Shown here: positions 16,362 through 25,990 of the stretch, piece after piece
Layout of the letters: each line of letters begins with the position of its first letter
How positions within the stretch are numbered: the stretch's first letter is position 1
DNA from: JBFMHP01 sp040752855
GTDB lineage: Bacteria > Pseudomonadota > Gammaproteobacteria > RBG-16-57-12
Direction of reading: 5' to 3'
Length of the DNA: 64,000 nt
NCBI GenBank assembly: GCA_040752855.1
Contig: JBFMHP010000019.1
Coordinates: forward strand, 186,001 to 250,000
Position numbers and translations under genes: made by a program
Notes under the pieces: generated by a model
The model's input: only the letters and a program-made list of their open reading frames with translations
The model's database searches: none
What the model was told of the DNA's origin: nothing

Positions 16362-17645
16362 TCACGGATTACCCAAAACATAGTCTCGCAGCAACGCGAT
16401 CAGCGCTTCCTGCGAACACATCACTTGTTCTTTCTCTTCCCGCAGGTGCTTGACTGCCACCACCTCTTGCGCGACTTCGTCTTCGCCGATGATCAAGGCC
16501 AGCCCGGCGCCGCTTTTGTCCGCCTTTTTGAATTGCGCCTTGAATCCGCCGCCGCCGCAATTCATCAGCAGCCGCGCGCCGGGGATCTGATCGCGCAGCC
16601 GCTCGGCCAGCAACAGGCCGTACGCCTCGGCCCGCTCGCCCATCAGCACCAGGTAGGCGTGCGGCGGCAAGCTGAAGTCCGCCGCATGCACTTCCTTGAT
16701 CATCTCGACCAGGCGTTCCAGGCCCGCGGCGAAACCCACGGCGCTGGTCGGTTTGCCGCCGAGTTGTTCGACCAGGCCGTCATAGCGGCCGCCGGCGCAG
16801 ACGGTGCCTTGCGCGCCGAGCTTGTCCGTCACCCACTCGAATACCGTCTTGCAATAGTAATCCAGTCCGCGCACCAGCGATGAATTGACGACATAGCGGA
16901 TGCCGGCGGCATCCAAATACCGGCACAACTTCTCGAAATGGGTGCGCGAATCCGCATCCAAATGATCGAGCAGGCGCGGCGCCGCGGCGATGATCTCCTT
17001 GAGCGCGGGGTTCTTGCTGTCGAGCACCCGCAGCGGATTGGTGTGCAGGCGGCGCAGGCTGTCTTCATCGAGCGCCTCACGGTGCGCGCTCAAATAGTCG
17101 AACAGCCGCTGGCGGTAGGCCTTGCGCGACTCGGCGGTGCCGAGGGAATTGATTTGCAGCTCGACGTATTCATACAGGCCCAGCGCCTTGAGCAGCCGAG
17201 CCGTCATCAGGATCATTTCGGCGTCGATGTCCGGACCGTCCAGACCAAAGGCCTCGACGCCGATCTGGTGAAACTGGCGATACCGTCCGCGCTGCGGGCG
17301 CTCGTGGCGGAACATCGGTCCCATGTACCAAAGGCGTTGCACTTGGTTGTAGAACAGCCCGTTTTCGATGCCCGCGCGCACGCATACCGCCGTGCCTTCC
17401 GGGCGCAGCGTCAGACTGTCGCCGTTGCGATCGTCGAAGGTGTACATCTCCTTTTCGACGATATCGGTGACCTCGCCGATCGAGCGTTTGAACAGCTCGG
17501 TCTTTTCCACGATGGGCATGCGGATCTCCTGGTAGCCATACGCGGCCACCAGGCGGCGGATCACTTCCTCGACATGCTGCCAATAGCCCGTCTGGGCAGG
17601 CAGGATGTCGTTCATGCCGCGAATGGCCTGGATGCTAGTCTGCAA
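16362..17645 (-). CDS. hisS: Histidine-tRNA ligase
   Basis: 427 residues, a cytoplasmic class II aminoacyl-tRNA synthetase that charges tRNA-His. It has the N-terminal IRGMNDILP, motif 2 FRHERPQRGRYRQFHQ, the histidine-binding AGGRYDGLVEQLGG and motif 3 region SAVGFAAGLERL, then the anticodon-binding domain (~330-420). The start appears to be TTG with GGAG upstream. It follows ispG in the same direction. Confidence 0.97.
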   Translation of the reverse strand: MQTSIQAIRGMNDILPAQTGYWQHVEEVIRRLVAAYGYQEIRMPIVEKTELFKRSIGEVTDIVEKEMYTFDDRNGDSLTLRPEGTAVCVRAGIENGLFYNQVQRLWYMGPMFRHERPQRGRYRQFHQIGVEAFGLDGPDIDAEMILMTARLLKALGLYEYVELQINSLGTAESRKAYRQRLFDYLSAHREALDEDSLRRLHTNPLRVLDSKNPALKEIIAAAPRLLDHLDADSRTHFEKLCRYLDAAGIRYVVNSSLVRGLDYYCKTVFEWVTDKLGAQGTVCAGGRYDGLVEQLGGKPTSAVGFAAGLERLVEMIKEVHAADFSLPPHAYLVLMGERAEAYGLLLAERLRDQIPGARLLMNCGGGGFKAQFKKADKSGAGLALIIGEDEVAQEVVAVKHLREEKEQVMCSQEALIALLRDYVLGNP

Positions 17646-17665
17646 GATAAAACTCCGAAGGCTCG

Positions 17666-18790
17666 TTAGACCGACACGATGGGAATGACTTTATTCGTCT
17701 CGGCATCGGCGTTTTTTCGTTTTGCTATTTCAGTGCGGACCACGCGCTCGACTTCGTCGACCAATTCCTCATTGGTGACTTTGTGATCCGGCTTGCCGTT
17801 GATGTAGAGCAGATTCGGGGTGCCGCCGGTCAGACCGACATGCACTTCCTTGGCCTCGCCCGGACCGTTGACCACACAGCCGATGATCGCAAGATCCAGG
17901 GGTTCAATGATGTCATCGAGCCGCTGCTCCAGCGCATTGACCACGCCGATAACATCGAAGTTCTGCCGGGAACATGAGGGACAGGCGATGAAATTGATCC
18001 CCTTGCTGCGCAGGTGCAGACTCTTGAGGATATCGAACCCGACCCGGATCTCCTCGACCGGCGCCGCCGCGAGCGATACGCGGATGGTATCGCCGATCCC
18101 TTCGGCCAGCAGCATGCCCAGGCCGATGGCGGATTTCACCGCGCCGGAGCGAAAGCCGCCCGCCTCGGTGATGCCGAGGTGAAACGGCTGTTCGATCTGC
18201 GAGGCCAGGGCGCGATAGGCCGCGACCGTCATGAAGACATCCGAGGCCTTCAGACTGATCTTGAAATCCTGAAAATCGAGCCGGTTGAGGATGTCGATAT
18301 GCCGCATCGCGGACTCGACCAGGGCCGCGGGCGTGGGCTCGCCGTATTTCTGTTGCAGCTCCTTCTCCAGCGAGCCGGCGTTGACGCCGATGCGGATTGG
18401 AATGCCGCGATCGCGCGCCGCGCTGACCACGGCGCGCACGCGATCCTCGCGCCCGATATTGCCGGGATTGATCCGCAGGCAGTCGACCCCCAATTCCGCC
18501 ACGCGCAACGCGATGCGGTAATCGAAGTGGATGTCCGCCACCAACGGGACGTTGACTTGTTTCTTGATCTTCCCAAACGCCTCGGCCGCCTCCATGTCCG
18601 GCACGGAGACGCGCACGATATCAGCGCCCACCGCCTCAAGTCCCTGGATCTGTGCAACCGTGGCCGCCACATCGGCGGTGAGCGTATTGGTCATCGATTG
18701 CACGCTGATCGGGGCATCGCCACCGACCGGTACGTTGCCGACCATGATTTGGCGCGTCTTGCGCCGGCTGATTTTATGCCTGAATTGCAT
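17666..18790 (-). CDS. ispG: 4-hydroxy-3-methylbut-2-en-1-yl diphosphate synthase IspG
   Basis: 374 residues. This iron-sulfur enzyme converts methylerythritol cyclodiphosphate to HMBPP, the penultimate step of the MEP isoprenoid pathway. A TIM-barrel half (VGGDAPISVQSMTNTLTADV; ADIHFDYRIAL) is followed by the cluster-binding half with CPSCSRQNFDV and GCVVNGPGEAKEVHVGLTGG. The start ATG has GGAG upstream. It lies between rodZ and hisS as in related genomes; dependence on Fe-S supply fits the nearby isc genes. Confidence 0.97.
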   Translation of the reverse strand: MQFRHKISRRKTRQIMVGNVPVGGDAPISVQSMTNTLTADVAATVAQIQGLEAVGADIVRVSVPDMEAAEAFGKIKKQVNVPLVADIHFDYRIALRVAELGVDCLRINPGNIGREDRVRAVVSAARDRGIPIRIGVNAGSLEKELQQKYGEPTPAALVESAMRHIDILNRLDFQDFKISLKASDVFMTVAAYRALASQIEQPFHLGITEAGGFRSGAVKSAIGLGMLLAEGIGDTIRVSLAAAPVEEIRVGFDILKSLHLRSKGINFIACPSCSRQNFDVIGVVNALEQRLDDIIEPLDLAIIGCVVNGPGEAKEVHVGLTGGTPNLLYINGKPDHKVTNEELVDEVERVVRTEIAKRKNADAETNKVIPIVSV

Positions 18791-18829
18791 GCGCTGTTCT
18801 CCGCGTAGTCTCTGCGCCGCGCGCGATCA

Positions 18830-19705
18830 TCATTCGATGGTAAAACGCGCGATATCCTTGCGAATAAACGGCTTGTGATCATAGGGCTTGCCGTCGACCA
18901 GGATCTCGACGCCATGCGCGTACCCCAATATGACCCTGAACGGCGCCACGCCCTTGACCGTCTTCACTTGCCCCTGACGGATCAATTGGAACAGCAGCTG
19001 TTTGTTGCTCGCATCAGTCACCTCAACCCAGGAATCCCCGAGGCCGCGCACGGTCACTTCGCTGATGACCGGAGGGGCCGCCGGCTCCGCGGCCGGTGGC
19101 GCGGCGGCTTGCGCTGCGGCGGCCCCGGTCTCTGTCGCGGCCGTCGCGGGAGGCGGCGGCAATGCGAGCTCCTGGACTTTGCCTTGCTCGACCAGCGCCT
19201 GAGATTCCGGCGCAGCCTCTGCGGCACTCGGCGCGGCAGGGGCGCTTTCCTGCGCGGGCATCGCCTCGATGACTTCGGTTTGCCCCGCCTCTTGGACAAC
19301 GGGCGGCGTTTCGACGGTCGGTTCGCTCGCCAACCAGAACCAAACGGCCGCCGTGATCACCCCCGCAATCACAAACGCCACAATTTGACGTTTTCCGATG
19401 GGGCTTTCCGCAGCCGTTTTTCTCACCGCGACCTGATAGTCCACCTTCGGCTCGGCGTGTGGTTCACTGATGCTGGCATCATAGAGCTTGAGCAGGGGCT
19501 CGGAATCCAGTTGCAGCAACCGCGCGTAATTGCGCAAGTAACCGCGCGTATAGATTGGCTCGGGCAGCTCATCGTAGGCCTCGTTCTCCATGGCACTGAT
19601 TCTGCTCGGGTCCAAACGCAGGGCAGCGCCGACCTCTTCGATTGACAATCCTTTTTCCTGACGTTTGTCCTTAAGCTGTTGACCAAACCGTGCTGATTCA
19701 GACAT
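18830..19705 (-). CDS. rodZ: Cytoskeletal protein RodZ
   Basis: 291 residues. The N-terminal helix-turn-helix (GQQLKDKRQEKGLSIEEVG) contacts MreB in known homologues. A membrane helix follows (IVAFVIAGVITAAVWFWLA, ~120-140), then a low-complexity Ala/Pro-rich periplasmic linker (~150-215) and the C-terminal DUF4115 beta domain (DSWVEVTDASNKQLLFQL). Start MSESARF was preferred to an upstream in-frame start, since family proteins begin near the HTH. It is bitopic and supports rod shape. Confidence 0.92.
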   Translation of the reverse strand: MSESARFGQQLKDKRQEKGLSIEEVGAALRLDPSRISAMENEAYDELPEPIYTRGYLRNYARLLQLDSEPLLKLYDASISEPHAEPKVDYQVAVRKTAAESPIGKRQIVAFVIAGVITAAVWFWLASEPTVETPPVVQEAGQTEVIEAMPAQESAPAAPSAAEAAPESQALVEQGKVQELALPPPPATAATETGAAAAQAAAPPAAEPAAPPVISEVTVRGLGDSWVEVTDASNKQLLFQLIRQGQVKTVKGVAPFRVILGYAHGVEILVDGKPYDHKPFIRKDIARFTIE

Positions 19706-19751
19706 AAAATTCCGGGCTTCTACTGCGCAATTCATAGTTCATATCGTCAAA

Positions 19752-20498
19752 TCAATAACCGCTCAGACTCTTGGCCTGTTCCGACTCCGGAAACTGAGCC
19801 TTCAGCTGGCGGGCATACTCGGTGGCGCGATCCTTGGCCTGAAGACCTTCCTCGATCTTGATGGCAAGCCACAAGGTCATGGGATTGTGCTTGGTGGCCG
19901 CCTCCATCCGCTGAATGTAGGCGCGCCCCTTCAGATATTCTTTCTGGCGAAAACTCAGCTCGGCCATTTGCTGCAGCGAGACCGGCAAGTTCGGATTGGT
20001 CTCCAGCGCCTTGCGGAACGACTGCCCCGCATACGTGTAATTCTGCTCACGCATGGCGCACAGGCCGGCGTTTTCCATCGCCAGTTCCGGCGTCTTGTAC
20101 ATTGGATTTTTTACCGCCTCCTCAAATTGCGCGTAGGCCTCTTGGTAGCGGCGCTGGTCGCACAAAAACGCGCCATAATTGTTGCGCGCGTTGGCGTCCT
20201 TGGGGTCCAGCTCAACCGCCTTGCGGTAATGCCGATCCGCCTGCTCGAATTCGCCCAGCTGCGCATACAGGATGGCGATGGCGTTATGCGCACTGGCATA
20301 TTGCGGCGCCACGGACACTGCCTTGTCGAGGTTGGTAAGCGCCAGATCCTTTTTGCCTTGCTGCATGTAGCCGATACCGAGGCGGATATGCGTATCCGCG
20401 CGGTCCTGCGCTTCCTTGGCTTTCTTGGCATTGCCCGCACACGCGGCAATCGACAATGCCAGCGCGACCACCACGATGATCCCGGTTGTTCGGTTCAC
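19752..20498 (-). CDS. pilW: Type IV pilus biogenesis lipoprotein PilW (PilF)
   Basis: 248 residues: a lipoprotein signal peptide (VALALSIAACAG, lipobox Cys at ~20) and six TPR units such as THIRLGIGYMQQGKKDLAL and ASAHNAIAILYAQLGEFEQA. The protein helps the PilQ secretin assemble at the outer membrane. The GTG start overlaps the rlmN stop (GTGA), giving coupling. With pilU (31.9 kb) it implies type IV pili in this organism. Confidence 0.93.
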   Translation of the reverse strand: MNRTTGIIVVVALALSIAACAGNAKKAKEAQDRADTHIRLGIGYMQQGKKDLALTNLDKAVSVAPQYASAHNAIAILYAQLGEFEQADRHYRKAVELDPKDANARNNYGAFLCDQRRYQEAYAQFEEAVKNPMYKTPELAMENAGLCAMREQNYTYAGQSFRKALETNPNLPVSLQQMAELSFRQKEYLKGRAYIQRMEAATKHNPMTLWLAIKIEEGLQAKDRATEYARQLKAQFPESEQAKSLSGY

Positions 20499-21607
20499 GC
20501 CCTGACCTCCACCACCGGAATAACGCGCCGTTGCGCACGTTTGGTTTTATCCTGGACCTTTCCTGCCAGTTGGCCGCACGCGGCATCGATGTCATCACCG
20601 CGGGTCTTGCGCGTGATGGTGGTCATGCCGGCGTGATAGAGCACGTCACGGAAACGATCGATCGCGGCGGCATCCGAACATTCATAGCCGGAATTGGGAA
20701 ACGGATTGAATGGGATCAGATTCACCTTCGAGGGAATTCCCTGCAGCACTTTGACCAAGGCCTTGGCGTGCTGCGGGGTATCATTAATGCCCTTGAGCAT
20801 GACGTATTCAAACGTGATCTTGCGCCTCCCATCCCTATCCACATAACGACGGCACGCGTCCATCAGTTCCTTGATGGGGTATTTTTTGTTGATCGGCACC
20901 AGCTCGTTGCGCAATTCGTCGTTCGTGGCGTGCAACGAGACCGCGAGACTGACATCACACGCCTCCTTGAGGCGATCGAGCGCGGGCACCACGCCGGCCG
21001 TGCTCAGCGTAACGCGACGCTTGGACAGGCCGTAGGCGAAATCATCCAGCATCAGGTGCATGGCCTTCACCACGTTGTCGAAATTCAGCAGCGGCTCGCC
21101 CATGCCCATCAGCACCACATTGGTCACCACGCGCTGATTCGCCGGATCGGTTTCGAGCTGGCGCTTGGCGATCCAGATCTGGCCGATGATCTCCGCCGTG
21201 GAGAGATTACGATTGAACCCTTGCTTGGCGGTCGAGCAGAAACTGCACTCCAGCGCACAGCCGACTTGGGATGATACGCACAGCGTGCCGCGATCATCCT
21301 CCGGGATGAACACCATCTCAACCGAATTGCCGTGATCGATCTCGAGCAGCCACTTGCGCGTGCCGTCCTTCGATTTCTGTTCGATGAGCACACGCGGCAC
21401 GCGAATCTCGCAGCGTTCCGCCAGCTTTTCGCGCAAGGCCTTGCTGAGATTGCTCATCTCATTGAAGTCCGCCACACCGCGCTGATGAATCCATTGCAGC
21501 ACCTGAGAAGCACGAAAGGCCTTCTCGCCGAGCTCGACGAAAAAGGCCTCCATCGCTTTGCGATCGAGGTCCAGCAGATTGATCTTGCCAGTATCCTCCA
21601 GTGCCAT
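20495..21607 (-). CDS. rlmN: Dual-specificity RNA methyltransferase RlmN
   Basis: 370 residues from MALEDTGKINLLDLD (ATG with GAGG upstream; a TTG ten codons earlier is less likely as it overlaps the end of ndk). This radical-SAM enzyme makes 2-methyladenosine at A2503 of 23S rRNA and A37 of some tRNAs. The CxxxCxxC motif is CALECSFCSTAKQGF, and the conserved C-terminal catalytic Cys lies in DDIDAACGQLAG. It lies 11 bases after ndk and overlaps pilW. Confidence 0.96.
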   Translation of the reverse strand: MALEDTGKINLLDLDRKAMEAFFVELGEKAFRASQVLQWIHQRGVADFNEMSNLSKALREKLAERCEIRVPRVLIEQKSKDGTRKWLLEIDHGNSVEMVFIPEDDRGTLCVSSQVGCALECSFCSTAKQGFNRNLSTAEIIGQIWIAKRQLETDPANQRVVTNVVLMGMGEPLLNFDNVVKAMHLMLDDFAYGLSKRRVTLSTAGVVPALDRLKEACDVSLAVSLHATNDELRNELVPINKKYPIKELMDACRRYVDRDGRRKITFEYVMLKGINDTPQHAKALVKVLQGIPSKVNLIPFNPFPNSGYECSDAAAIDRFRDVLYHAGMTTITRKTRGDDIDAACGQLAGKVQDKTKRAQRRVIPVVEVRA

Positions 21608-21618
21608 CACATCCTCAC

Positions 21619-22047
21619 TTAGCGGGTGCGCTTGCAAATCCCTTCCGGGAAGAAAAAGTCGATTTCGATCTTGGCGTTTTCCGCGCTATCGGAACCGTGC
21701 ACGGCATTTTCATCGATCGACTTGGCGAAATCCGCGCGGATCGTGCCGGGGGCCGCATCCTTCGGATTGGTGGCGCCCATCAGCTCGCGGTTCTTGGCGA
21801 TGGCGTTTTCACCTTCCAGGACCTGGATCATCACCGGACCGGAGATCATGAAGCTCACCAGGTCATTGAAAAACGGACGCGCTTTATGCACGGCATAAAA
21901 GCCTTCCGCCTGGGCGCGGCTCAGTTGAACCATCTTAGCCGCCACGATCTTCAGGCCATTCTTTTCGAAGCGGCTGTAGATCTCGCCGATCACGTTTTTG
22001 GCCACCGCATCGGGCTTGATGATGGAAATGGTGCGTTCGATTGCCAT
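21619..22047 (-). CDS. ndk: Nucleoside diphosphate kinase
   Basis: 142 residues. It balances nucleoside triphosphate pools by phosphotransfer through an active-site His, seen in NAVHGSDS. Other family landmarks: ERTISIIKPDAVAKN at the start and GPVMIQVLEGENAIAKNREL. The start MAIERT was chosen by family length; the frame is open further upstream. It follows iscX after ~215 bases and precedes rlmN. Confidence 0.97.
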   Translation of the reverse strand: MAIERTISIIKPDAVAKNVIGEIYSRFEKNGLKIVAAKMVQLSRAQAEGFYAVHKARPFFNDLVSFMISGPVMIQVLEGENAIAKNRELMGATNPKDAAPGTIRADFAKSIDENAVHGSDSAENAKIEIDFFFPEGICKRTR

Positions 22048-22262
22048 CCAATAACTCCTAATATATTGATTTGATTTAGGTAAAGATATTAACGGCACAC
22101 CCCTTGCACCGTCTGATAAATGGCGCACATTCTAGCGCGCTTTACCGCTGGCTGGCAATCAAAAAGGGTTGATTTGATTGGGACTTATTGCTTAAGGATG
22201 TGCCCCTCGGGGCAGCTGACAGGGGTACCCGCCCTCCCCTGCGCCTTCCCGCACGGAGGCGA
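22048..22262. other. Gap between iscX and ndk
   Basis: No gene seen. It may hold a separate ndk promoter; I could not identify hexamers with confidence. Confidence 0.4.
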
Positions 22263-22457
22263 TCAGGACCGCTCTTCGATCCAAGCCATCTGGATCGCTT
22301 CCAGCACCTTCTCACCTGCATGCGCCGGGTCATCGTCGAAGCCGTCGAGATTGAGGACCCAGTTGTAGAGGTCGGTGAATTTCACATACTGTGGATCGGC
22401 ATCGGGATGGCGCTCATCCAATGCGATGGCAATGTCATAGACATCCACCCATTTCAT
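22263..22457 (-). CDS. iscX: Fe-S assembly protein IscX
   Basis: A 64-residue acidic protein that binds IscS and modulates iron-sulfur assembly. The family start MKWVDVYDIAIALDE and core DPQYVKFTDLYNWVLNL are clear. It lies three bases after fdx, ending the isc operon. Confidence 0.96.
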   Translation of the reverse strand: MKWVDVYDIAIALDERHPDADPQYVKFTDLYNWVLNLDGFDDDPAHAGEKVLEAIQMAWIEERS

Positions 22458-22460
22458 GAC

Positions 22461-22796
22461 TTACCTCTCTGAAACCAGATTGATCGTGTACTTGGGGATT
22501 TCCACCACCAGGTCGGTGTCGGCGACGATCGCCTGGCAACTCAACCGCGACTCGGCCTCCAAGCCCCACGCCTTGTCCAGCATATCCTCTTCGGCTTCGG
22601 TTGGCTCATTCAGAGAACCATAGCCTTCGCGCACGATGACGTGACACGTAGTGCAGGCGCAGGACTTCTCGCAGGCATGCTCGATTTCGATATCGTGGGC
22701 CAGGGCGGCATCCAGGATGCTGGTCCCCGGCTTCACCTCGATGACTGCCCCTTCGGGGCAGTGCTCGTGATGCGGCAAAAAAATGATCTTCGTCAT
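22461..22796 (-). CDS. fdx: ISC [2Fe-2S] ferredoxin
   Basis: 111 residues, an adrenodoxin-type ferredoxin that supplies electrons during cluster assembly. Cysteine ligands lie in HACEKSCACTTCHV and RLSCQAI. It begins MTKIIFLPHHEHCPEGAV, typical of the ISC type. It sits between hscA and iscX. Confidence 0.97.
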   Translation of the reverse strand: MTKIIFLPHHEHCPEGAVIEVKPGTSILDAALAHDIEIEHACEKSCACTTCHVIVREGYGSLNEPTEAEEDMLDKAWGLEAESRLSCQAIVADTDLVVEIPKYTINLVSER

Positions 22797-22811
22797 CGTT
22801 CAACTTCCAAC

Positions 22812-24680
22812 TTACAACTCGTCGATTTGTTGCCCGGTCAGCGCCTTGCGGATGCCGTGATCCATGCGCCGGGCGGCAAACTCGGCCGTGTGCCGCTCCA
22901 AGTCGGTCGTCGCCGCCTTGAGAGCTGCGTAATCGCTCTGGGCCAGTGCGGATTGCAGACGGCTAATGGCCTGACCGATGCGATCGCGCTCATCTGCGAC
23001 CAGCAAGGCCCCGTCTTGCGCCAGCGCCGCGCTCACCGCCTCGACCAGACGCTTGGCCTCCACCTGCTGCTCGCGCAGGCGGCGCTGCTCCATGTCCTCG
23101 CGGGCATGTTGCATGGAATCGCGCAGCATCCGTTCGATCTCGTTTTCCGCCAGTCCGTACGAAGGCTTGACCTCAACATGGCTTGCCACGCCCGAAGTCT
23201 CCTCGCGCGCGGACACCGTCAGCAAGCCATCGGCATCGACCTGGAAGGTCACGCGAATATGCGCTGCGCCTGCGGCCATCGGCGGGATGCCCGTGAGATT
23301 GAATCGCGCCAGGGAGCGACAATCGCTCACCAGCTCGCGCTCGCCCTGCACCACATGGATGCCCATGGCGGTCTGCCCGTCCTTGAACGTGGTGAACTCC
23401 TGGGCGCGCGCCACCGGAATCGTGGTGTTGCGCGGAATGATCTTCTCCACCAGGCCGCCCATCACTTCCAGGCCGAGCGACAACGGGATCACATCAAGCA
23501 GTAGGGCCTGATCACCCGACTTGTTGCCGATCAGAATGTCGGCCTGCTGCGCGGCGCCGAGCGCCACCACCTTGTCCGGATCGATATCGGAGAGCGGCGT
23601 GCGCCCGAAAAATTCCGCCACCTTCTCCCGCACGCGCGGCACGCGCGTCGAGCCACCGACCAGCACGACCTGTTTGATGTCCTCGGGCGAGATCCCGGCA
23701 TCGCGCAGGGCGCGCCGGCATGAGATCATGGTCTTGGCCACCAAGGGTTCGATCAGCTCATTGAACTGACCACGAGTGATCTGCCCTTGCCACGCGGTTC
23801 CGAATGATTGATCGAGCCGGATGGCGGCTTGTTCATGTACGCTCAGCGATTCCTTGACCGCGCGCGCGATGGCCATGACATGGCGCAATTGTGTGTGCGC
23901 GGCATCATCGCTGATGCCCGCCTGTTGCATGATCCATTCGGCCAGCAGATGATCGAAGTCATCCCCGCCCAGGGCGGAATCCCCGCCGGTCGAAAGCACC
24001 TCGAACACCCCGTGGTGCATGTGCAATACCGAAACATCGAAGGTGCCGCCGCCAAGGTCGTAGACGACCACCACACCTTCCTCGCCGCGATCCAAGCCGT
24101 AGGCCAAGGCGGCGGCGGTCGGCTCATTGAGCAGGCGCAACACCCGCAAACCGGCCAAAGTGGCCGCATCCTTGGTCGCCTGACGCTGCGCCTCGTCAAA
24201 ATAAGCGGGCACGGTGATCACCGCCCCCTGCAACTCTCCGCCGAGCGCGGACTCGGCGCGCGCTTTCAGCACCTTGAGAATTTCGGCCGAGACCGCCACC
24301 GGACTCACATCGCCGGCCGCCGTCCGGATCTTGGGCATGCCCGAACCCGTAGCAATGAATTGGTAGAGGCTGCGACCGCCCAGCTGCTTGACGTCCTCGA
24401 TCCCGCGCCCCATCAGGCGCTTGGCCGAGGCGATGGTATTCAAGGGATCGCGCGCGGCGCCCGCCAAGGCACGATGCCCGACGATCACTTCGCCGGAAGA
24501 CAAATAGCGCACCACCGAGGGCAGGATATGCTGCCCGTCTTCATCCGCGAGGGTCTCAGCCAGTCCGCTTCTGACTGTTGCCACCAGGGAATTGGTGGTG
24601 CCGAGATCGATACCGACGGCCAAACGGTGCTGGTGAGGCGCGGCTGATTGGCCCGGCTCACTGATTTGCAATAACGCCAT
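22812..24680 (-). CDS. hscA: Fe-S cluster chaperone HscA (Hsp70 family)
   Basis: 622 residues. It is an ATP-driven chaperone that, with HscB, releases clusters from IscU. The nucleotide-binding domain shows GIDLGTTNSLVATVR, YDLGGGTFDVSVL and VLVGGSTRVPRVR, and the substrate-binding domain follows from ~400. It recognises the LPPVK motif of IscU, which is present in this window (iscU entry). The family start is preserved (MALLQISEPGQS). Confidence 0.97.
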   Translation of the reverse strand: MALLQISEPGQSAAPHQHRLAVGIDLGTTNSLVATVRSGLAETLADEDGQHILPSVVRYLSSGEVIVGHRALAGAARDPLNTIASAKRLMGRGIEDVKQLGGRSLYQFIATGSGMPKIRTAAGDVSPVAVSAEILKVLKARAESALGGELQGAVITVPAYFDEAQRQATKDAATLAGLRVLRLLNEPTAAALAYGLDRGEEGVVVVYDLGGGTFDVSVLHMHHGVFEVLSTGGDSALGGDDFDHLLAEWIMQQAGISDDAAHTQLRHVMAIARAVKESLSVHEQAAIRLDQSFGTAWQGQITRGQFNELIEPLVAKTMISCRRALRDAGISPEDIKQVVLVGGSTRVPRVREKVAEFFGRTPLSDIDPDKVVALGAAQQADILIGNKSGDQALLLDVIPLSLGLEVMGGLVEKIIPRNTTIPVARAQEFTTFKDGQTAMGIHVVQGERELVSDCRSLARFNLTGIPPMAAGAAHIRVTFQVDADGLLTVSAREETSGVASHVEVKPSYGLAENEIERMLRDSMQHAREDMEQRRLREQQVEAKRLVEAVSAALAQDGALLVADERDRIGQAISRLQSALAQSDYAALKAATTDLERHTAEFAARRMDHGIRKALTGQQIDEL

Positions 24681-24706
24681 GGTTTATTCCAATATTAAAA
24701 TCTTGC

Positions 24707-25228
24707 TCACAATCGCTCTTCGAGCGACTCGGCTTCTTCCGCCAGCTTGCGAATGAATTGCAGCTTCACCACCGCCTCGCACGCCTGCTCGAGTCGCTCC
24801 GGCGTGGCGAAGGACTCCTGCAACGCCTGCTTGCAGTTTTTCTCAAGCTGACGGATCTGTTTGAACAGTGTATCGAACCGGGCGGGGTCACGCGCCTGCT
24901 CAATGGCCGCCAACTCCTCGCGCAGCTCCATCTGCTCCATCAGAAACCCAGGATCGTGCACCTGTCGCTGCTCGAGACTCACGCCTTTGAGCCGTAGCAG
25001 ATACTGCGCCCGTTTGAGGTCGTCGCGCAAGGTGTGATAGGCGTCGTTGATCAGCGTCGCGTGCTGCTGGGCCAGCCGCTTCTCCTGGTCGCTCGCGTGA
25101 GCATAACGATCGGGATGAATCACCCGCTGCAACTCACGATAACGCGTGTTGAGGATTTCCCCGTCGAGTGGGAACTGGACTGGCAAGTGAAAAAGCGCGA
25201 AATAATTCGTATCGAGCGGGTGCTTCAT
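24707..25228 (-). CDS. hscB: Fe-S co-chaperone HscB (J-domain)
   Basis: 173 residues. The N-terminal J domain carries HPDRYAHA (HPD motif) within NTRYRELQRVIHPDRYAH, and the C-terminal three-helix domain binds IscU. It stimulates HscA ATPase. It lies 18 bases after iscA and 26 before hscA. Confidence 0.96.
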   Translation of the reverse strand: MKHPLDTNYFALFHLPVQFPLDGEILNTRYRELQRVIHPDRYAHASDQEKRLAQQHATLINDAYHTLRDDLKRAQYLLRLKGVSLEQRQVHDPGFLMEQMELREELAAIEQARDPARFDTLFKQIRQLEKNCKQALQESFATPERLEQACEAVVKLQFIRKLAEEAESLEERL

Positions 25229-25246
25229 GAGTGAGGGGCACCCGTC

Positions 25247-25570
25247 TTAAACGGAGAAACTTTCACCGCACCCGCAGGCCGCTTTGACATTTGGATTGTT
25301 GAATTTGAAACCTTCGTTAAGGCCCTCGCGCACAAAATCGAGTTCCGTGCCGTCGAGATAGAGCAGGCTTTTGCCGTCGACAATCACCTTGACGCCCTTG
25401 TCCTCGAACACTTGATCAGAGTCCTCGATCGCATCGACGAACTCGAGCACATAGGCCATGCCGGAGCAACCGCTGGTCTTCACGCCGAGGCGCAGGCCCA
25501 CGCCCTTGCCGCGATTGTCCAGAAACTTCTTGACGTGTTTGGCAGCCGATTCAGTCAGTGTAATCGCCAT
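25247..25570 (-). CDS. iscA: A-type Fe-S carrier IscA
   Basis: 107 residues. The three conserved cysteines lie in TSGCSGMAY and ACGCGESF, the standard A-type carrier pattern for delivering clusters to apoproteins. It starts MAITLTESAAKHVKKFL and lies 16 bases after iscU. Confidence 0.97.
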   Translation of the reverse strand: MAITLTESAAKHVKKFLDNRGKGVGLRLGVKTSGCSGMAYVLEFVDAIEDSDQVFEDKGVKVIVDGKSLLYLDGTELDFVREGLNEGFKFNNPNVKAACGCGESFSV

Positions 25571-25586
25571 AGAACCATACCTCCGT

Positions 25587-25970
25587 CTACGGATTGCGCT
25601 TTTGCTTCAGATCCTCGATCGCCGCGCGAATGGCGTCTTCGGCCAGCACCGAGCAGTGGATCTTCACCGGCGGCAGCGCCAGCTCCTCGGCGATCTCGGT
25701 GTTCTTGATCTTGGTGGCCTCATCCAAGGTCTTGCCCTTGAGCCATTCGGTCACCAGCGAACTCGAGGCAATGGCCGAGCCGCAACCGTAGGTCTTGAAG
25801 CACGCGTCCTCAATCACACCTTGTTCATTTACCTTGATCTGAAGCTTCATCACATCCCCGCACGCCGGCGCCCCGACCATGCCGGTGCCGACATTCAGAT
25901 CATTCTTATCGAACGAACCGACGTTGCGTGGATTCTCGTAATGATCCAGAACCTTTTCACTGTATGCCAT
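25587..25970 (-). CDS. iscU: Fe-S scaffold IscU
   Basis: 127 residues, the scaffold on which [2Fe-2S] clusters form. The ligands are in PACGDVMKLQI, TYGCGSAIASSS and KIHCSVLAEDAI, with the conserved Asp (CGD). The HscA-binding motif LPPVK precedes the last Cys. It lies 20 bases after iscS. Confidence 0.98.
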   Translation of the reverse strand: MAYSEKVLDHYENPRNVGSFDKNDLNVGTGMVGAPACGDVMKLQIKVNEQGVIEDACFKTYGCGSAIASSSLVTEWLKGKTLDEATKIKNTEIAEELALPPVKIHCSVLAEDAIRAAIEDLKQKRNP

Positions 25971-25990
25971 ATCCCATCACCTCGAACGGC